Source: Thermoflavimicrobium daqui (GTDB lineage Bacteria; Bacillota; Bacilli; Thermoactinomycetales; Thermoactinomycetaceae). From it: a DNA stretch of 64,000 bases. Position numbers and translations under genes: made by a program. Under the pieces are notes generated by a model. That model ran no database searches. It saw nothing but the letters and a program-made list of their open reading frames with translations, and was not told the DNA's origin. Of this stretch, positions 17,461 through 25,280 are shown in pieces. Within the stretch, counting starts at the first letter, position 1. Every line of letters starts with the position of its first letter. Where the stretch lies: the NCBI RefSeq assembly GCF_003313465.1, contig NZ_KZ845667.1:186001-250000 (forward strand). The letters are read 5' to 3'.

Positions 17461-18126
17461 ACTATTTCAATTATGCTAGTCGATGATCAGGAGTTAATTC
17501 GTGAAAGTTTATCCATTGTCTTAGGTATGGATAAAGAACTGTATATTCTTCATTTAGCAGAAAACGGAGAAATTGCTATCTAGTGTTGTGAAAAAGAAAC
17601 ACCAGATATTATTTTAATGGATATCCATATGCCGAAAATGAACGGAGTTGAAGCAACAGCCAAGATTAAAGAGAAATGGCCTCAAATTTCTGTCATTATG
17701 CTAACCACCTTTCAAGAAGTACATTATGTTGTAGATGCTTTAGAGGCTGGTGCAGAAGGATATTTGTTAAAAGCAATTCATCCCAAAGAGCTGATTGCGG
17801 GAATTAAGTAGGTTTACCAAGGAGGCAATCTTATTCCAGCAGATATAGCGAATCTACTTATCTCCGAAATAAAAAGCTCTTCTGCTAGCAAAAATTTATC
17901 TAACTCCACTAAAAACACTCAAAATCAAAACAAATATGGTTTAAGCAAAAGAGAAGTTGAAGTACTACAAGCGATTGCGCATGGCTTAAGTAATCGAGAA
18001 ATTGCAGAAAAGCTTTTCTTAACAGAAGGACCTGTAAAAAACTATGTATCGAATATCTATTCGAAATTGGATGTGAAAGATCGGTTTCAAGCTAGATTAA
18101 AAGCCCAAAAAGAAGGATTAACATAA
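17461..18126 (+). pseudogene. NarL/LuxR-type response regulator, broken by two amber codons
   Basis: One frame encodes a complete response regulator except for TAG at 17581 and TAG at 17809. Receiver domain: TISIMLVDDQELIRESLSIV, phospho-Asp in IILMDIHMPKMNGVEA, and MLTTF...GAEGYLLKA. C-terminal LuxR helix-turn-helix: LSKREVEVLQAIAHGLSNREIAEKLF. Both TAGs sit where Gln or a similar residue is plausible, so C-to-T decay is likely. The original start is missing next to the IS605-type scar and no partner kinase is adjacent. Confidence 0.85.
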
Positions 18127-18154
18127 TCTTTACCTCTACTAAATAACTTTGATA

Positions 18155-18195
18155 TGACAAGAGAAGGGATTGAATTGATCTCCCTTCTCTTGTCA
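18155..18195. terminator. stem-loop after the response-regulator remnant
   Basis: TGACAAGAGAAGGGA and its complement around an 11-nt loop, between convergent genes. Confidence 0.65.
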
Positions 18196-18213
18196 GTAGA
18201 GCTCTCCCTCCTA

Positions 18214-18714
18214 TTAAGGAGTTGAAAGCTTGCTTCCTTTATCTAAATTATTGATCATCCTTGTTAATACTTTAATTACTATTTGATACTCTTCTTTCGT
18301 AACACCATAAAATACTCTTTGATCAAATTCATATAGAATTGCATCAAGACTGGGAAACTCCTTTTTACCTTTTGAGGTAAGTTCAAGCTTGGTTATCTGT
18401 TGGCCAGAAGATTCATTACGTATCATCCATCCTCTTTCTACCAAAGAATGAATAACCTCATCCAATTTCTTCTTATCAACATAATCTTGTACTAATTCAT
18501 GTAAGCTTTCTTTTGTCTTCGTGCCTTCATGATAAGTGTTGTTTAATGCTTGCCAGTGGAAACGGGTTAACTCTTTATCTTTGAATAGCTCATTGACATG
18601 AGACGTAATCAATTTATCCAAACGTTTTAAATACCAACCAAATGGCTTTTCCGAATAATGCGAGAAATGTTTTCTCCTCTTTACTTTTTTATAAGATTCT
18701 TGATTTATATCCAT
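18214..18714 (-). CDS. MarR-like winged-helix regulator
   Basis: 166 residues. Basic N-terminus (SYKKVKRRKHFSHYSEKPFGWYLKRLDKLI), then a winged helix: LVERGWMIRNESSGQQITKLELTSKGKKEF is the wing and its approach. It resembles MarR-type proteins with a long N-terminal extension. It is downstream of and codirectional with TetR paralogue 2 (18787), mirroring the TetR-1/exporter arrangement. The target is unknown. Confidence 0.75.
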   Translation of the reverse strand: MDINQESYKKVKRRKHFSHYSEKPFGWYLKRLDKLITSHVNELFKDKELTRFHWQALNNTYHEGTKTKESLHELVQDYVDKKKLDEVIHSLVERGWMIRNESSGQQITKLELTSKGKKEFPSLDAILYEFDQRVFYGVTKEEYQIVIKVLTRMINNLDKGSKLSTP

Positions 18715-18737
18715 TGGGAATCCTCCCTATTTATTAC

Positions 18738-18781
18738 TACTCTTATGATGATAGTTGGTGCTAACTATCATCATAAGAGTA
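18738..18781. promoter_or_regulatory. 19-bp perfect hairpin with TetR-like dyad
   Basis: TACTCTTATGATGATAGTT and its exact complement flank GGTGCT. The centre AGTTGGTGCTAACT resembles the GTTAGTAAATACTAAC dyad upstream of tetR-2. It lies between tetR-2 and the MarR-like gene, so it may be an operator, a termination hairpin, or both. Confidence 0.5.
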
Positions 18782-18786
18782 AAAAA

Positions 18787-19380
18787 CTAGGGGGTTAATG
18801 CCCTAGCAAATAGCTGTACACTTGTTCTTATAAATTCTTCCATTGATATACTTGTAAGTGGTACATCGCTAACCAAATTACTTATAAATGCACCATAGTT
18901 CATCCACATAAAGGACATCGCTTGAGCTTCTGTATTGGTTGAGATCATCTTGCCTCTCTCTTGCATAGTGGTGAAATATTTTACCAATAACTCTTTGAGC
19001 TGCCGGGGATGCTTATTCATTTTTTCATAGGAATTGGATAAATGATTCCCTTCCTTTAAGGCGATCAGAAACATCTTCCGATTCCGATTCATAATTGCAT
19101 GATATGATTTACTAATAAGAAGCAAATCTTCCTCTAGATCCCATACTAGATTTTGACTAAACAGTTTTTTCATCTCTACAGAATAATGAAAACGATCAAC
19201 TGCTGTTTCTAAAAGGTTTTTCTTGCTACCAAAATGGCGAAATAGCGTCATCTCACTGACACCAGCCACAGCAGCAATTTCCTTTGTTGATACTCCCTTA
19301 TATCCTTTTTCCGCCATTAAATCAATGGCTGCCAACATAATTTTATCACTGGTACTTAAATGAATATCGTTTATTTCCAT
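18787..19380 (-). CDS. TetR/AcrR family regulator (paralogue 2)
   Basis: About 197 residues from ATG 19380 (AAGGAAGGAATAAAATAC upstream). Helix-turn-helix STKEIAAVAGVSEMTLFRHFGSKKNLL. Extensive identity with paralogue 1 at 6048 (GVST, EIMNRNRKM/AIMNRNRKM, LVWDL, ARALTP). The perfect dyad 19402-19417 lies 21 bp upstream of the start and suggests autorepression. Its neighbour is a MarR-like gene rather than an exporter. Confidence 0.9.
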   Translation of the reverse strand: MEINDIHLSTSDKIMLAAIDLMAEKGYKGVSTKEIAAVAGVSEMTLFRHFGSKKNLLETAVDRFHYSVEMKKLFSQNLVWDLEEDLLLISKSYHAIMNRNRKMFLIALKEGNHLSNSYEKMNKHPRQLKELLVKYFTTMQERGKMISTNTEAQAMSFMWMNYGAFISNLVSDVPLTSISMEEFIRTSVQLFARALTP

Positions 19381-19401
19381 GTATTTTATTCCTTCCTTGA
19401 T

Positions 19402-19417
19402 GTTAGTAAATACTAAC
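19402..19417. promoter_or_regulatory. operator dyad upstream of tetR-2
   Basis: GTTAGTA-AA-TACTAAC, a perfect 7-bp dyad directly upstream of the tetR-2 ribosome binding site. Confidence 0.6.
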
Positions 19418-19560
19418 AACACCCTACATTCATTATATTTTGACCACTAATTGTTGTCAAGAATTATTTTCTAACTCTTCATTTTATTATTTAGCAGTTG
19501 TTTTTCAACATCCAAATTGGTATAATTTTGGATATAAAACAGTGAAAGGAGAGTATCCAT

Positions 19561-19677
19561 ATGAAAAAGAAGTCACTTCAGTTTCTAGCAAAGGGAATCG
19601 GATACTCAACTGCTGTTTTTTTTAATTATTCTAACCACGGGATTAGTCTGTCTAAAATGAGCATTGAAGCGACTTGA
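19561..19677 (+). CDS. short membrane peptide gene with T8 tract (probable frameshift remnant)
   Basis: ATG 19561 follows AAAGGAGAGTATCCAT, and TATAAT-like sequence lies upstream, so it looks expressed. As read it gives 38 residues starting MKKKSLQFLAKGIGYSTAVF. At a run of eight T (19616-19623), losing one T gives AVFLIILTTGLVCLK and a stop, a far more membrane-like sequence. It may be a decayed N-terminus of a membrane protein or a slippery phase-variable peptide. Family not recognised. Confidence 0.4.
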   Translation: MKKKSLQFLAKGIGYSTAVFFNYSNHGISLSKMSIEAT

Positions 19678-19751
19678 TATCCTTGTTGGTTAGAAGGAAT
19701 ATGTGGAATAAAACACCACAGGTCGCTTCCCTGTGGTTGGATATATATCGT

Positions 19752-19786
19752 AAAAACACCACAGGTATGCTCTGTGGTGTTTTTTA
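19752..19786 (+). terminator. terminator, second of two related hairpins
   Basis: AAAACACCACAG...CTGTGGTGTTTTTT. A sibling hairpin with ACCACAG/CTGTGGT lies 40 bp upstream (near 19714-19737), and both start AAAACACCACAGGT, so this is a tandem duplication of the terminator. Confidence 0.7.
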
Positions 19787-19813
19787 TTGTTACTAAAAAG
19801 GAGGAAAAGCGAA

Positions 19814-20362
19814 ATGAAAATGACAGGGAATAATATTTTCGTCAAAATATTAGAAAACTCGGATGCAGAAGCTTTGGCACGTTTAGAATCAAATAATCGA
19901 GACTTTATCCAACAATATACCCCTTTACGAGATGAAAGCTTTTACACAGTTGAAGGACAACTGGAGAAGATTAGAAAAGCCAATGAAATGAAAGATCAAG
20001 ACCTGAAATACTTTTTTGGTATATATTTGATTGAAACCAACGAACTAATCGGAACGATAACACTTTCAGAAGTAGTACGAGATGCTTTGCAGTATTGTTT
20101 TATCGGTTATTATTTAGATCAAAATCACAATGGCAAAGGTTACATGACAGAGGCTGTTCGTTTGGTGGTATCTTATGCATTTGATAACCTCAAGCTCCAT
20201 CGAATTGAAGCAGGGGTTATGCCACACAATATAGGATCAATGAGAGTCTTAGAAAAAGCAGGATTCCATAAAGAAGGAATCGCAAAGAAAAATGTAAAAA
20301 TCAACGGACGATGGGAAGACCATCAAGTGCTCGCCATTATTAATGATCAAGAGGAAAATTAG
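19814..20362 (+). CDS. GNAT acetyltransferase, RimJ/RimL-like
   Basis: 182 residues from ATG 19814 with AGGAGG upstream. The GNAT core is clear: IGYYLDQNHNGKGYMTEAVRLVVSYAF (acetyl-CoA loop, variant of RGxGY) and HRIEAGVMPHNIGSMRVLEKAGFHKEG. Relatives acetylate the N-terminal residue of ribosomal proteins or small molecules; the substrate here is unknown. It stands alone between terminators. Confidence 0.88.
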   Translation: MKMTGNNIFVKILENSDAEALARLESNNRDFIQQYTPLRDESFYTVEGQLEKIRKANEMKDQDLKYFFGIYLIETNELIGTITLSEVVRDALQYCFIGYYLDQNHNGKGYMTEAVRLVVSYAFDNLKLHRIEAGVMPHNIGSMRVLEKAGFHKEGIAKKNVKINGRWEDHQVLAIINDQEEN

Positions 20363-20375
20363 AAGCAAAATTTAT

Positions 20376-20409
20376 CCGACCCACTTCATCTATAAATGAA
20401 GTGGGTCGG
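20376..20409 (+). terminator. terminator after the RimJ-like gene
   Basis: CCGACCCACTTCAT and complement around a 6-nt loop, followed by TATTCTT. Confidence 0.65.
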
Positions 20410-20616
20410 TATTCTTATTCACTTTATATCCATCAATACCATTGTCAATCGTACGAGTTATACCGATGACATTCACTCCAAGTAATTGAGTGGATCAAAT
20501 CATACCATGATATGTAGGCCTGTACCTGTACAGAGCAAAAATATAAATCTTTTATCAATGATTTGTATCCATTATACTTAAAAAAATCGAAATTATAAAC
20601 TTTCGGAGGGGTACAG

Positions 20617-21033
20617 ATGGAATGGGAACATGAACATTTGCCATATAAAATGAGTGATTGCAAAGAACTATTGGACCTAGATACAGTTTATACTCTACTA
20701 CAAACAACTTATTGGGCTAATGATCGTACAAAAGAAAAGATTAGAGAGAGCATTGAAAATTCGTTATGCTTTGGTGTTTATCATGAATCAGGACAAGTCG
20801 GGTTTATGCGAGTAGTTACCGACTACGCTACATTTTCATGGATTTGTGATGTGATTATTCATCAAGACCATAGAGGGCAAGGCTTGGGTAAATGGTTAAT
20901 GCAAATTCTAGTAGAGTACGAAGCGATACGGCATACTCATATGTTATTGGGAACCCGTGATGCACATGGTCTTTATGAACAGTACGGTTTTCAACGAAAA
21001 GAGATGATGAGGAGAAAAGCTCGCATTGAATAA
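20617..21033 (+). CDS. GNAT family N-acetyltransferase
   Basis: 138 residues. Acetyl-CoA motif HRGQGLGKWLMQILV near 89-103, preceded by SWICDVIIHQDH and followed by LGTRDAHGLYEQYGFQ. This short form, with a one-residue-class match to YitH/YhbS-like proteins, acts on unknown small molecules. ATG 20617 follows CGGAGGGGTACAG. The 20410-20616 gap shows nothing else that I recognise. Confidence 0.87.
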   Translation: MEWEHEHLPYKMSDCKELLDLDTVYTLLQTTYWANDRTKEKIRESIENSLCFGVYHESGQVGFMRVVTDYATFSWICDVIIHQDHRGQGLGKWLMQILVEYEAIRHTHMLLGTRDAHGLYEQYGFQRKEMMRRKARIE

Positions 21034-21107
21034 GAGACTTATGCTTAATAACGACTCATACATATGGATCGTGATTAACAAAAGAGGAAAGATACACGTT
21101 TAAATAC

Positions 21108-21154
21108 AAATCAACCGACTACCTATACGTTAGCCAAAAGTAGCCGGTTGATTT
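21108..21154. terminator. terminator between convergent genes
   Basis: AAATCAACCG and CGGTTGATTT arms with extra pairing (CTAC/GTAG) around a short loop, then TTATT. Confidence 0.65.
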
Positions 21155-21185
21155 GTTATTTATCGACTTCGAACATAATAATTGA

Positions 21186-21653
21186 CTAATATTCCATCAT
21201 CTGCTCATCGAGGCGAACAAGCACGATCGGCCACGCGTCTTCATGTTGGTCTCTTGACTTCTCGTCTGGAAACCCTGCATGTGTGAGTCGCAAGTGTGTT
21301 CCAGTGCCATTAGGAGTAAATTCAACAGTGACCACTGTTTCAGCTCCCTTGGTTCCCTCAAGTCCAGTAACCCATGTCAATTCAACAAGAGTATCACGTT
21401 CAAGTCTTAGAAAACGGCCATAATGCGGATGACGTTGTACCTCGCTATGCGTCTCAAATTGATGGATTGTCTCAAAAAAGAATACAGAGTTAACTTCCGC
21501 TTTCATCAACACCGTTCCGGATGCCGCAAACCAGCGATCAATCTGCTCAGTCCATGCTCGGTACAGCACTTCAGGAGATGCAACCATCAGACGTTCCACG
21601 GTCAGACGATATGGTCTTGATGAAAGATCAGGCAAAGTAATAGGATTTGACAT
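21186..21653 (-). CDS. SRPBCC (AHSA1-like) domain protein
   Basis: 155 residues with the helix-grip fold: [28 protein letters not shown] at the start and [32 protein letters not shown] near the end, the usual AHSA1/YndB pattern. These cytosolic proteins bind hydrophobic ligands; the ligand is unknown. ATG 21653 follows AAAGGTTAA. GC content appears a little higher than in the neighbours. Confidence 0.85.
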   Translation of the reverse strand: MSNPITLPDLSSRPYRLTVERLMVASPEVLYRAWTEQIDRWFAASGTVLMKAEVNSVFFFETIHQFETHSEVQRHPHYGRFLRLERDTLVELTWVTGLEGTKGAETVVTVEFTPNGTGTHLRLTHAGFPDEKSRDQHEDAWPIVLVRLDEQMMEY

Positions 21654-21787
21654 TTAACCTTTATTCCCTTCATGTAAAAAATACTCGTTAGTTTTCAAAT
21701 CAAAAATAGATCATCGTATTTGAGAGTTCGTTATTTTATTGTTTCTCTCCATCGTGGATTCAGATAGTGTAGCTTCTCATTAAATAT

Positions 21788-22183
21788 TTAGTTTGGAAGA
21801 TTAAGCTGCCATGAAACACCAAACTTATCGACAATCCAACCAAACTTTCTACTAAAGGAATAATCGCCTAACGGCATAAGAGTACTCCCACCCTCAGTCA
21901 AAGCTTTATAAAGTCTATTAATTTCCTCTTCTGTATCACATGTAACAAACAAGGAAAATGAAGGTGTAAACGTAAATGAATGCTCAACATTACTATCAAT
22001 GCACATCATTTCTTGTCCCTTTAATGAAAAGGTAGCTTGCTTCACACTTCCCTCTTCACCTGCTTCATTTGCTCCATAACGAGTCATACTGATTATTTTT
22101 GACTCCTCAATCAGTGTAGTGTAATAATTCATAGCTTCTTCTGCATTTCCTTGAAACATTAAGAAGGGCGTAACCTTTTCCAT
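21788..22183 (-). CDS. PhnB-like VOC family protein
   Basis: 131 residues from ATG 22183 (GGAG 9 nt upstream); an ATG three codons earlier is less well placed. It begins VTPFLMFQGNAEEAMNYYTTL and ends FGWIVDKFGVSWQLNL, the pattern of the PhnB/glyoxalase-like 3-demethylubiquinone methyltransferase-type domain. Catalytic activity is not established for this group. Confidence 0.87.
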   Translation of the reverse strand: MEKVTPFLMFQGNAEEAMNYYTTLIEESKIISMTRYGANEAGEEGSVKQATFSLKGQEMMCIDSNVEHSFTFTPSFSLFVTCDTEEEINRLYKALTEGGSTLMPLGDYSFSRKFGWIVDKFGVSWQLNLPN

Positions 22184-22352
22184 TACGAACATCTCCTATA
22201 ACAATCAATTAAGTTGATTACATGATTTTTTACAAATGTGTAATATCCACACACATGAACCCCCATAAGGGATATTGTTTCCAATGAAAAACTTATTATA
22301 GAGATATAAGAAGTTTCTTTTTATAATACGGCGATACAATTTTTCTCCTAAC

Positions 22353-22399
22353 AAAAACAAGAGGGGTACAGTCACTCTCGCTGAGTCTCTCTTGTTTTT
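22353..22399. terminator. stem-loop upstream of the PhnB-like gene
   Basis: AAAAACAAGAGGG pairs with CTCTCTTGTTTTT around an 18-nt loop. It lies in the 22184-22552 gap, which holds no gene. Confidence 0.5.
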
Positions 22400-22477
22400 C
22401 CTCATTTTGTTTTAAAGTTGAGGATCTATCTTATCTCTCCATCATAATGTCAATCCTCTTAGTAAACTATATACGAA

Positions 22478-22512
22478 ATGACTTGAGTTGCTTGTATAGC
22501 CTCAAGTCATTG
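22478..22512. terminator. terminator of the alpha/beta hydrolase gene
   Basis: AATGACTTGAG and its complement around a 13-nt loop, just past the hydrolase stop codon on the minus strand. Confidence 0.55.
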
Positions 22513-22552
22513 ATTGGAGTGAAACCGTTCATATAAATAAAATTGAACCGTT

Positions 22553-23302
22553 TTACAGTGAAAAATATTTTAAAAACCAATCCGTCGCCAATTTCTCCAC
22601 AAGAGGTAGATGATTTGTAAAGCTATGAGTCGCCCCTTGAATTACTTCTAACCTTGACTCTTTAGATAACCATTTCATTCCTTGCTTAGTTAGTTGACAT
22701 AATTCTCTTTCCTCTTCATCTGCATCCCCATGAATAATTAAGACTGGACATTTTATGCTGGAAAGTAATTTTTTTTGATCTACTAACTCAAAATCTAATA
22801 ACATTTGTTGGTCGATGAGGATCTTTCTCTTTTCACTATACTCTGTAATATATCCCTTTTCTTCCAACTCTTGCAGTTGCTCTTTTGTAAAATGGTCTTC
22901 CCAATTGTATTTCATTGGACCTGTACACGCTCCTGTTAAGACCATTGCAGAGACTTGAGGAGTATAGCATTCTAGACAAACCCGGGTACCTAGGCTATGA
23001 CCATGGAGGGCGATATTCACATAATCCAAAGATTTGACAAAAGAAATAGCAGACTGTAGGTCATCGATCTCTTTCGCAATGGTGATTCGATCATTATCAC
23101 TTTCTCCACAACCACTAAAATCAAAGGCTAACACACTATATCCAAGCTGTTGATAAGCAGTTGCGAATCGGTCGAACCTTCCTCTAGAAGACTTATCTGA
23201 TCGAAAACCGTGACACATCATGATGATCGATTGGGGAGATGAGATATATAGATTGCCTACTAATGTTAGATTCTGGGAATTTTTAAAGGCGACTCTTTTC
23301 AT
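22553..23302 (-). CDS. alpha/beta hydrolase (serine esterase/thioesterase-like)
   Basis: 249 residues. Oxyanion region MMCHGFRSDKSSRGRFDRFA, nucleophile elbow LHGHSLGTRVCLE (Ser about residue 102), acid in LIIHGDADEEE and catalytic His in QGATHSFTN. It has no signal peptide, so it is cytosolic. It resembles feruloyl-esterase/YqkD-like enzymes and the substrate is unknown. ATG 23302 follows GAGGAGTAGAG. It lies just downstream of hrtA on the same strand but behind a 69-bp gap. Confidence 0.88.
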   Translation of the reverse strand: MKRVAFKNSQNLTLVGNLYISSPQSIIMMCHGFRSDKSSRGRFDRFATAYQQLGYSVLAFDFSGCGESDNDRITIAKEIDDLQSAISFVKSLDYVNIALHGHSLGTRVCLECYTPQVSAMVLTGACTGPMKYNWEDHFTKEQLQELEEKGYITEYSEKRKILIDQQMLLDFELVDQKKLLSSIKCPVLIIHGDADEEERELCQLTKQGMKWLSKESRLEVIQGATHSFTNHLPLVEKLATDWFLKYFSL

Positions 23303-23371
23303 TTACTCTACTCCTCTGTTATTACCCAGTTGAAGTCCTTATTTTATAATTCTATATATTCCCAATATCAC

Positions 23372-24103
23372 TTAGGATATGAAATTATTTGAATAGGAAG
23401 CCTTTAAATTAGTCTTTTGGGTACTATTCATCTCAAGTAACCTACCATCTTTAATTGTCAAAACCCGATCACATAGGTCGAGTACTCGTTCATCATGGGT
23501 CACCATAATAGCAGCTTTTCCTCTTGACTTTACCCCTTCCGCTAACATTTCTACCACATCTCTACCCCGTTTGGAATCAAGACTAGCTGTTGGTTCGTCA
23601 GCGAGAATGATTTCTGGATCATTCATCCACGCACGAGCAATGGCTACTCTTTGTCTTTCTCCTCCGGATAAATTCTCAGGATAATGATTACGACGATGGG
23701 ACAATCCAAGGCGCTCCAATAGTGTATCCGCTTTATAATCGGCTACTTTACTTCGTTTCTGAGCCAATTCAGCCACTAGCAATAACTGGTCACGTACGGT
23801 TAAAAAAGGAACTAGATTAGATGATTGAAATACGAATCCGATTTTTTCTAGCCGGAGATTGGTCATTTCTTTCGATGAAAGAGTGGTGATATCCTTATTG
23901 TCAAGAAGAAGTCGTCCTTTGGAAGGAGACAATAAAACCCCAGCGATCGATAATAATGTACTTTTCCCTGAACCAGATGGTCCAACAATCGCCACAAATT
24001 CCCCCTCATTAATGTGAAAAGAAACGCGATCTAATGCCTTTACTTCTGTGTCTCCTTCCCCGTAAATTTTACTAACTTCTTCAAATATCAATTTTTCTCT
24101 CAT
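23372..24103 (-). CDS. hrtA: HrtA-like ABC transporter ATPase (haem efflux)
   Basis: 243 residues. Walker A GPSGSGKST, Q-loop FVFQSSNLVPFLTV, signature LSGGERQRVAIARA, Walker B IILADEPTASLD, H-loop VTHDERVLD. The MacB/LolD-type ATPase shares the FQSSNLVP(F/Y)L region with Staphylococcus HrtA. Its ATG shares one base with the stop codon of the permease gene (TAATG), so the two are translationally coupled. It powers removal of excess haem or a similar membrane-active compound. The symbol is given by homology of the whole four-gene set. Confidence 0.85.
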   Translation of the reverse strand: MREKLIFEEVSKIYGEGDTEVKALDRVSFHINEGEFVAIVGPSGSGKSTLLSIAGVLLSPSKGRLLLDNKDITTLSSKEMTNLRLEKIGFVFQSSNLVPFLTVRDQLLLVAELAQKRSKVADYKADTLLERLGLSHRRNHYPENLSGGERQRVAIARAWMNDPEIILADEPTASLDSKRGRDVVEMLAEGVKSRGKAAIMVTHDERVLDLCDRVLTIKDGRLLEMNSTQKTNLKASYSNNFIS

Positions 24104-25212
24104 TACTCCGCCCTCCCAATCGCTTCCACAGCATCTACTTTTGCGATGCGATATAATGATAACAATGAGCCCAAGACTGAAACGACCAACAATAAACCAG
24201 AGAACAGTATAAAGGTTTCGGTTTCTATTTTAAAAGGAACACTTGCTGGTAAGATCTGTTGGGTTCCATACGTGAATCCGATACTCAAAAGAATAGCCAC
24301 AATGGTGAGTAGTATCACTTGACCAATCAGACTGCGAGCCAGATAAGAAGTTTTAGCACCAATTGCTTTCAAAACACCAAATTGATTGGTTTTTTGTAGA
24401 GTTATTACATAGAAAAAGACAGCTTGTACAAAGGAAGCAATCACAAAAAGGAACGCGATCATCATATTAAGAGAACCTTGCTCTTCTTTATATCCAGGAA
24501 TATTTTGTAGTGCTTCATCTTTTGTAATGACATCCATATCTTTTACTTCATTTTTTAGATTAGCGACTTGATTGTTTTCAATTTGCAAAGCAATCGCACT
24601 ATAGTAAATTTTCTTCTGCTGAGGGTTGGTATGAATCAGGGACTCCCAATCTTTTAAATTCATAAAGATAACTGGAGAATGACTAAATGTTTGTCCTTCT
24701 GTAAATCCGACTACTTTCCATTTTTGTTCTGTCTCAGGGTCTTGAATCCAATCTCCCAATTGAATCCCCTCTTGCTTTAGAGATTGATCTACAACAATTT
24801 CTTGTTTTGTGGTGTTATTAAATTGATTTCCCTCTACAACAATTGGAGCGAGAATGCCACTTGCATCTGTAGCAAAAATGGTAATGTCCATCTTATCTTT
24901 TGTTCCCATTTTCGTAACAGAAAGTATCTTTAGCCCTAATGGAGCGGATGCATGAATCGATGTTTGTTTTTGAATTTCTTTCCACTGTTCATCTGTAATC
25001 TGGGAACGATTTAATTTATTTTCTGCATCGGGTTGGATTACAAAATGGTCTGCTTTCATATTTTGCAAAGCTGAAGCATTATCTGATGAAAGGCCATTGG
25101 CCAGTCCAGAAATTATAAATACCAGCCAAGCAATGAGAATCATGATAAAACCAATTAGGAAATAGCGTAATTTAGAAAACTTTAATTCTCTGAGGGCCAG
25201 AAACATCTTCAT
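24103..25212 (-). CDS. hrtB: HrtB-like FtsX-type permease (haem efflux)
   Basis: 369 residues: an N-terminal TM helix (LIGFIMILIAWLVFIISGLANGLS), an extracellular MacB-like domain of about 200 residues, then three TM helices. LNMMIAFLFVIASFVQAVFF followed by YVITLQKTNQFGVLKAIGAKT is strikingly like the HrtB core. The start is ATG 25212 or, with better ribosome binding site spacing, ATG 25206. A candidate HssR box and a -10 lie just upstream in the 68-bp gap after hssS. It works with the HrtA-like ATPase at the cell membrane. Confidence 0.87.
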   Translation of the reverse strand: MKMFLALRELKFSKLRYFLIGFIMILIAWLVFIISGLANGLSSDNASALQNMKADHFVIQPDAENKLNRSQITDEQWKEIQKQTSIHASAPLGLKILSVTKMGTKDKMDITIFATDASGILAPIVVEGNQFNNTTKQEIVVDQSLKQEGIQLGDWIQDPETEQKWKVVGFTEGQTFSHSPVIFMNLKDWESLIHTNPQQKKIYYSAIALQIENNQVANLKNEVKDMDVITKDEALQNIPGYKEEQGSLNMMIAFLFVIASFVQAVFFYVITLQKTNQFGVLKAIGAKTSYLARSLIGQVILLTIVAILLSIGFTYGTQQILPASVPFKIETETFILFSGLLLVVSVLGSLLSLYRIAKVDAVEAIGRAE

Positions 25213-25241
25213 TCACTCCTTCAATGCTGTTTTCTGACCCC

Positions 25242-25274
25242 ATTATAGGAATGGAATATGAACAATAGATGAAT
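25242..25274 (-). promoter_or_regulatory. hrtBA promoter with HssR-type direct repeat
   Basis: On the minus strand ATTCATCTA-TT-GTTCATATT (25255-25274) is followed 7 bp later by TATAAT (25242-25247). The known S. aureus HssR box is two GTTCATATT half-sites with a 2-bp gap. Here the promoter-proximal half is exact and the distal one is degenerate. So hrtBA probably has its own haem-inducible promoter inside the four-gene cluster. Confidence 0.7.
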
Positions 25275-25280
25275 AGAAAT

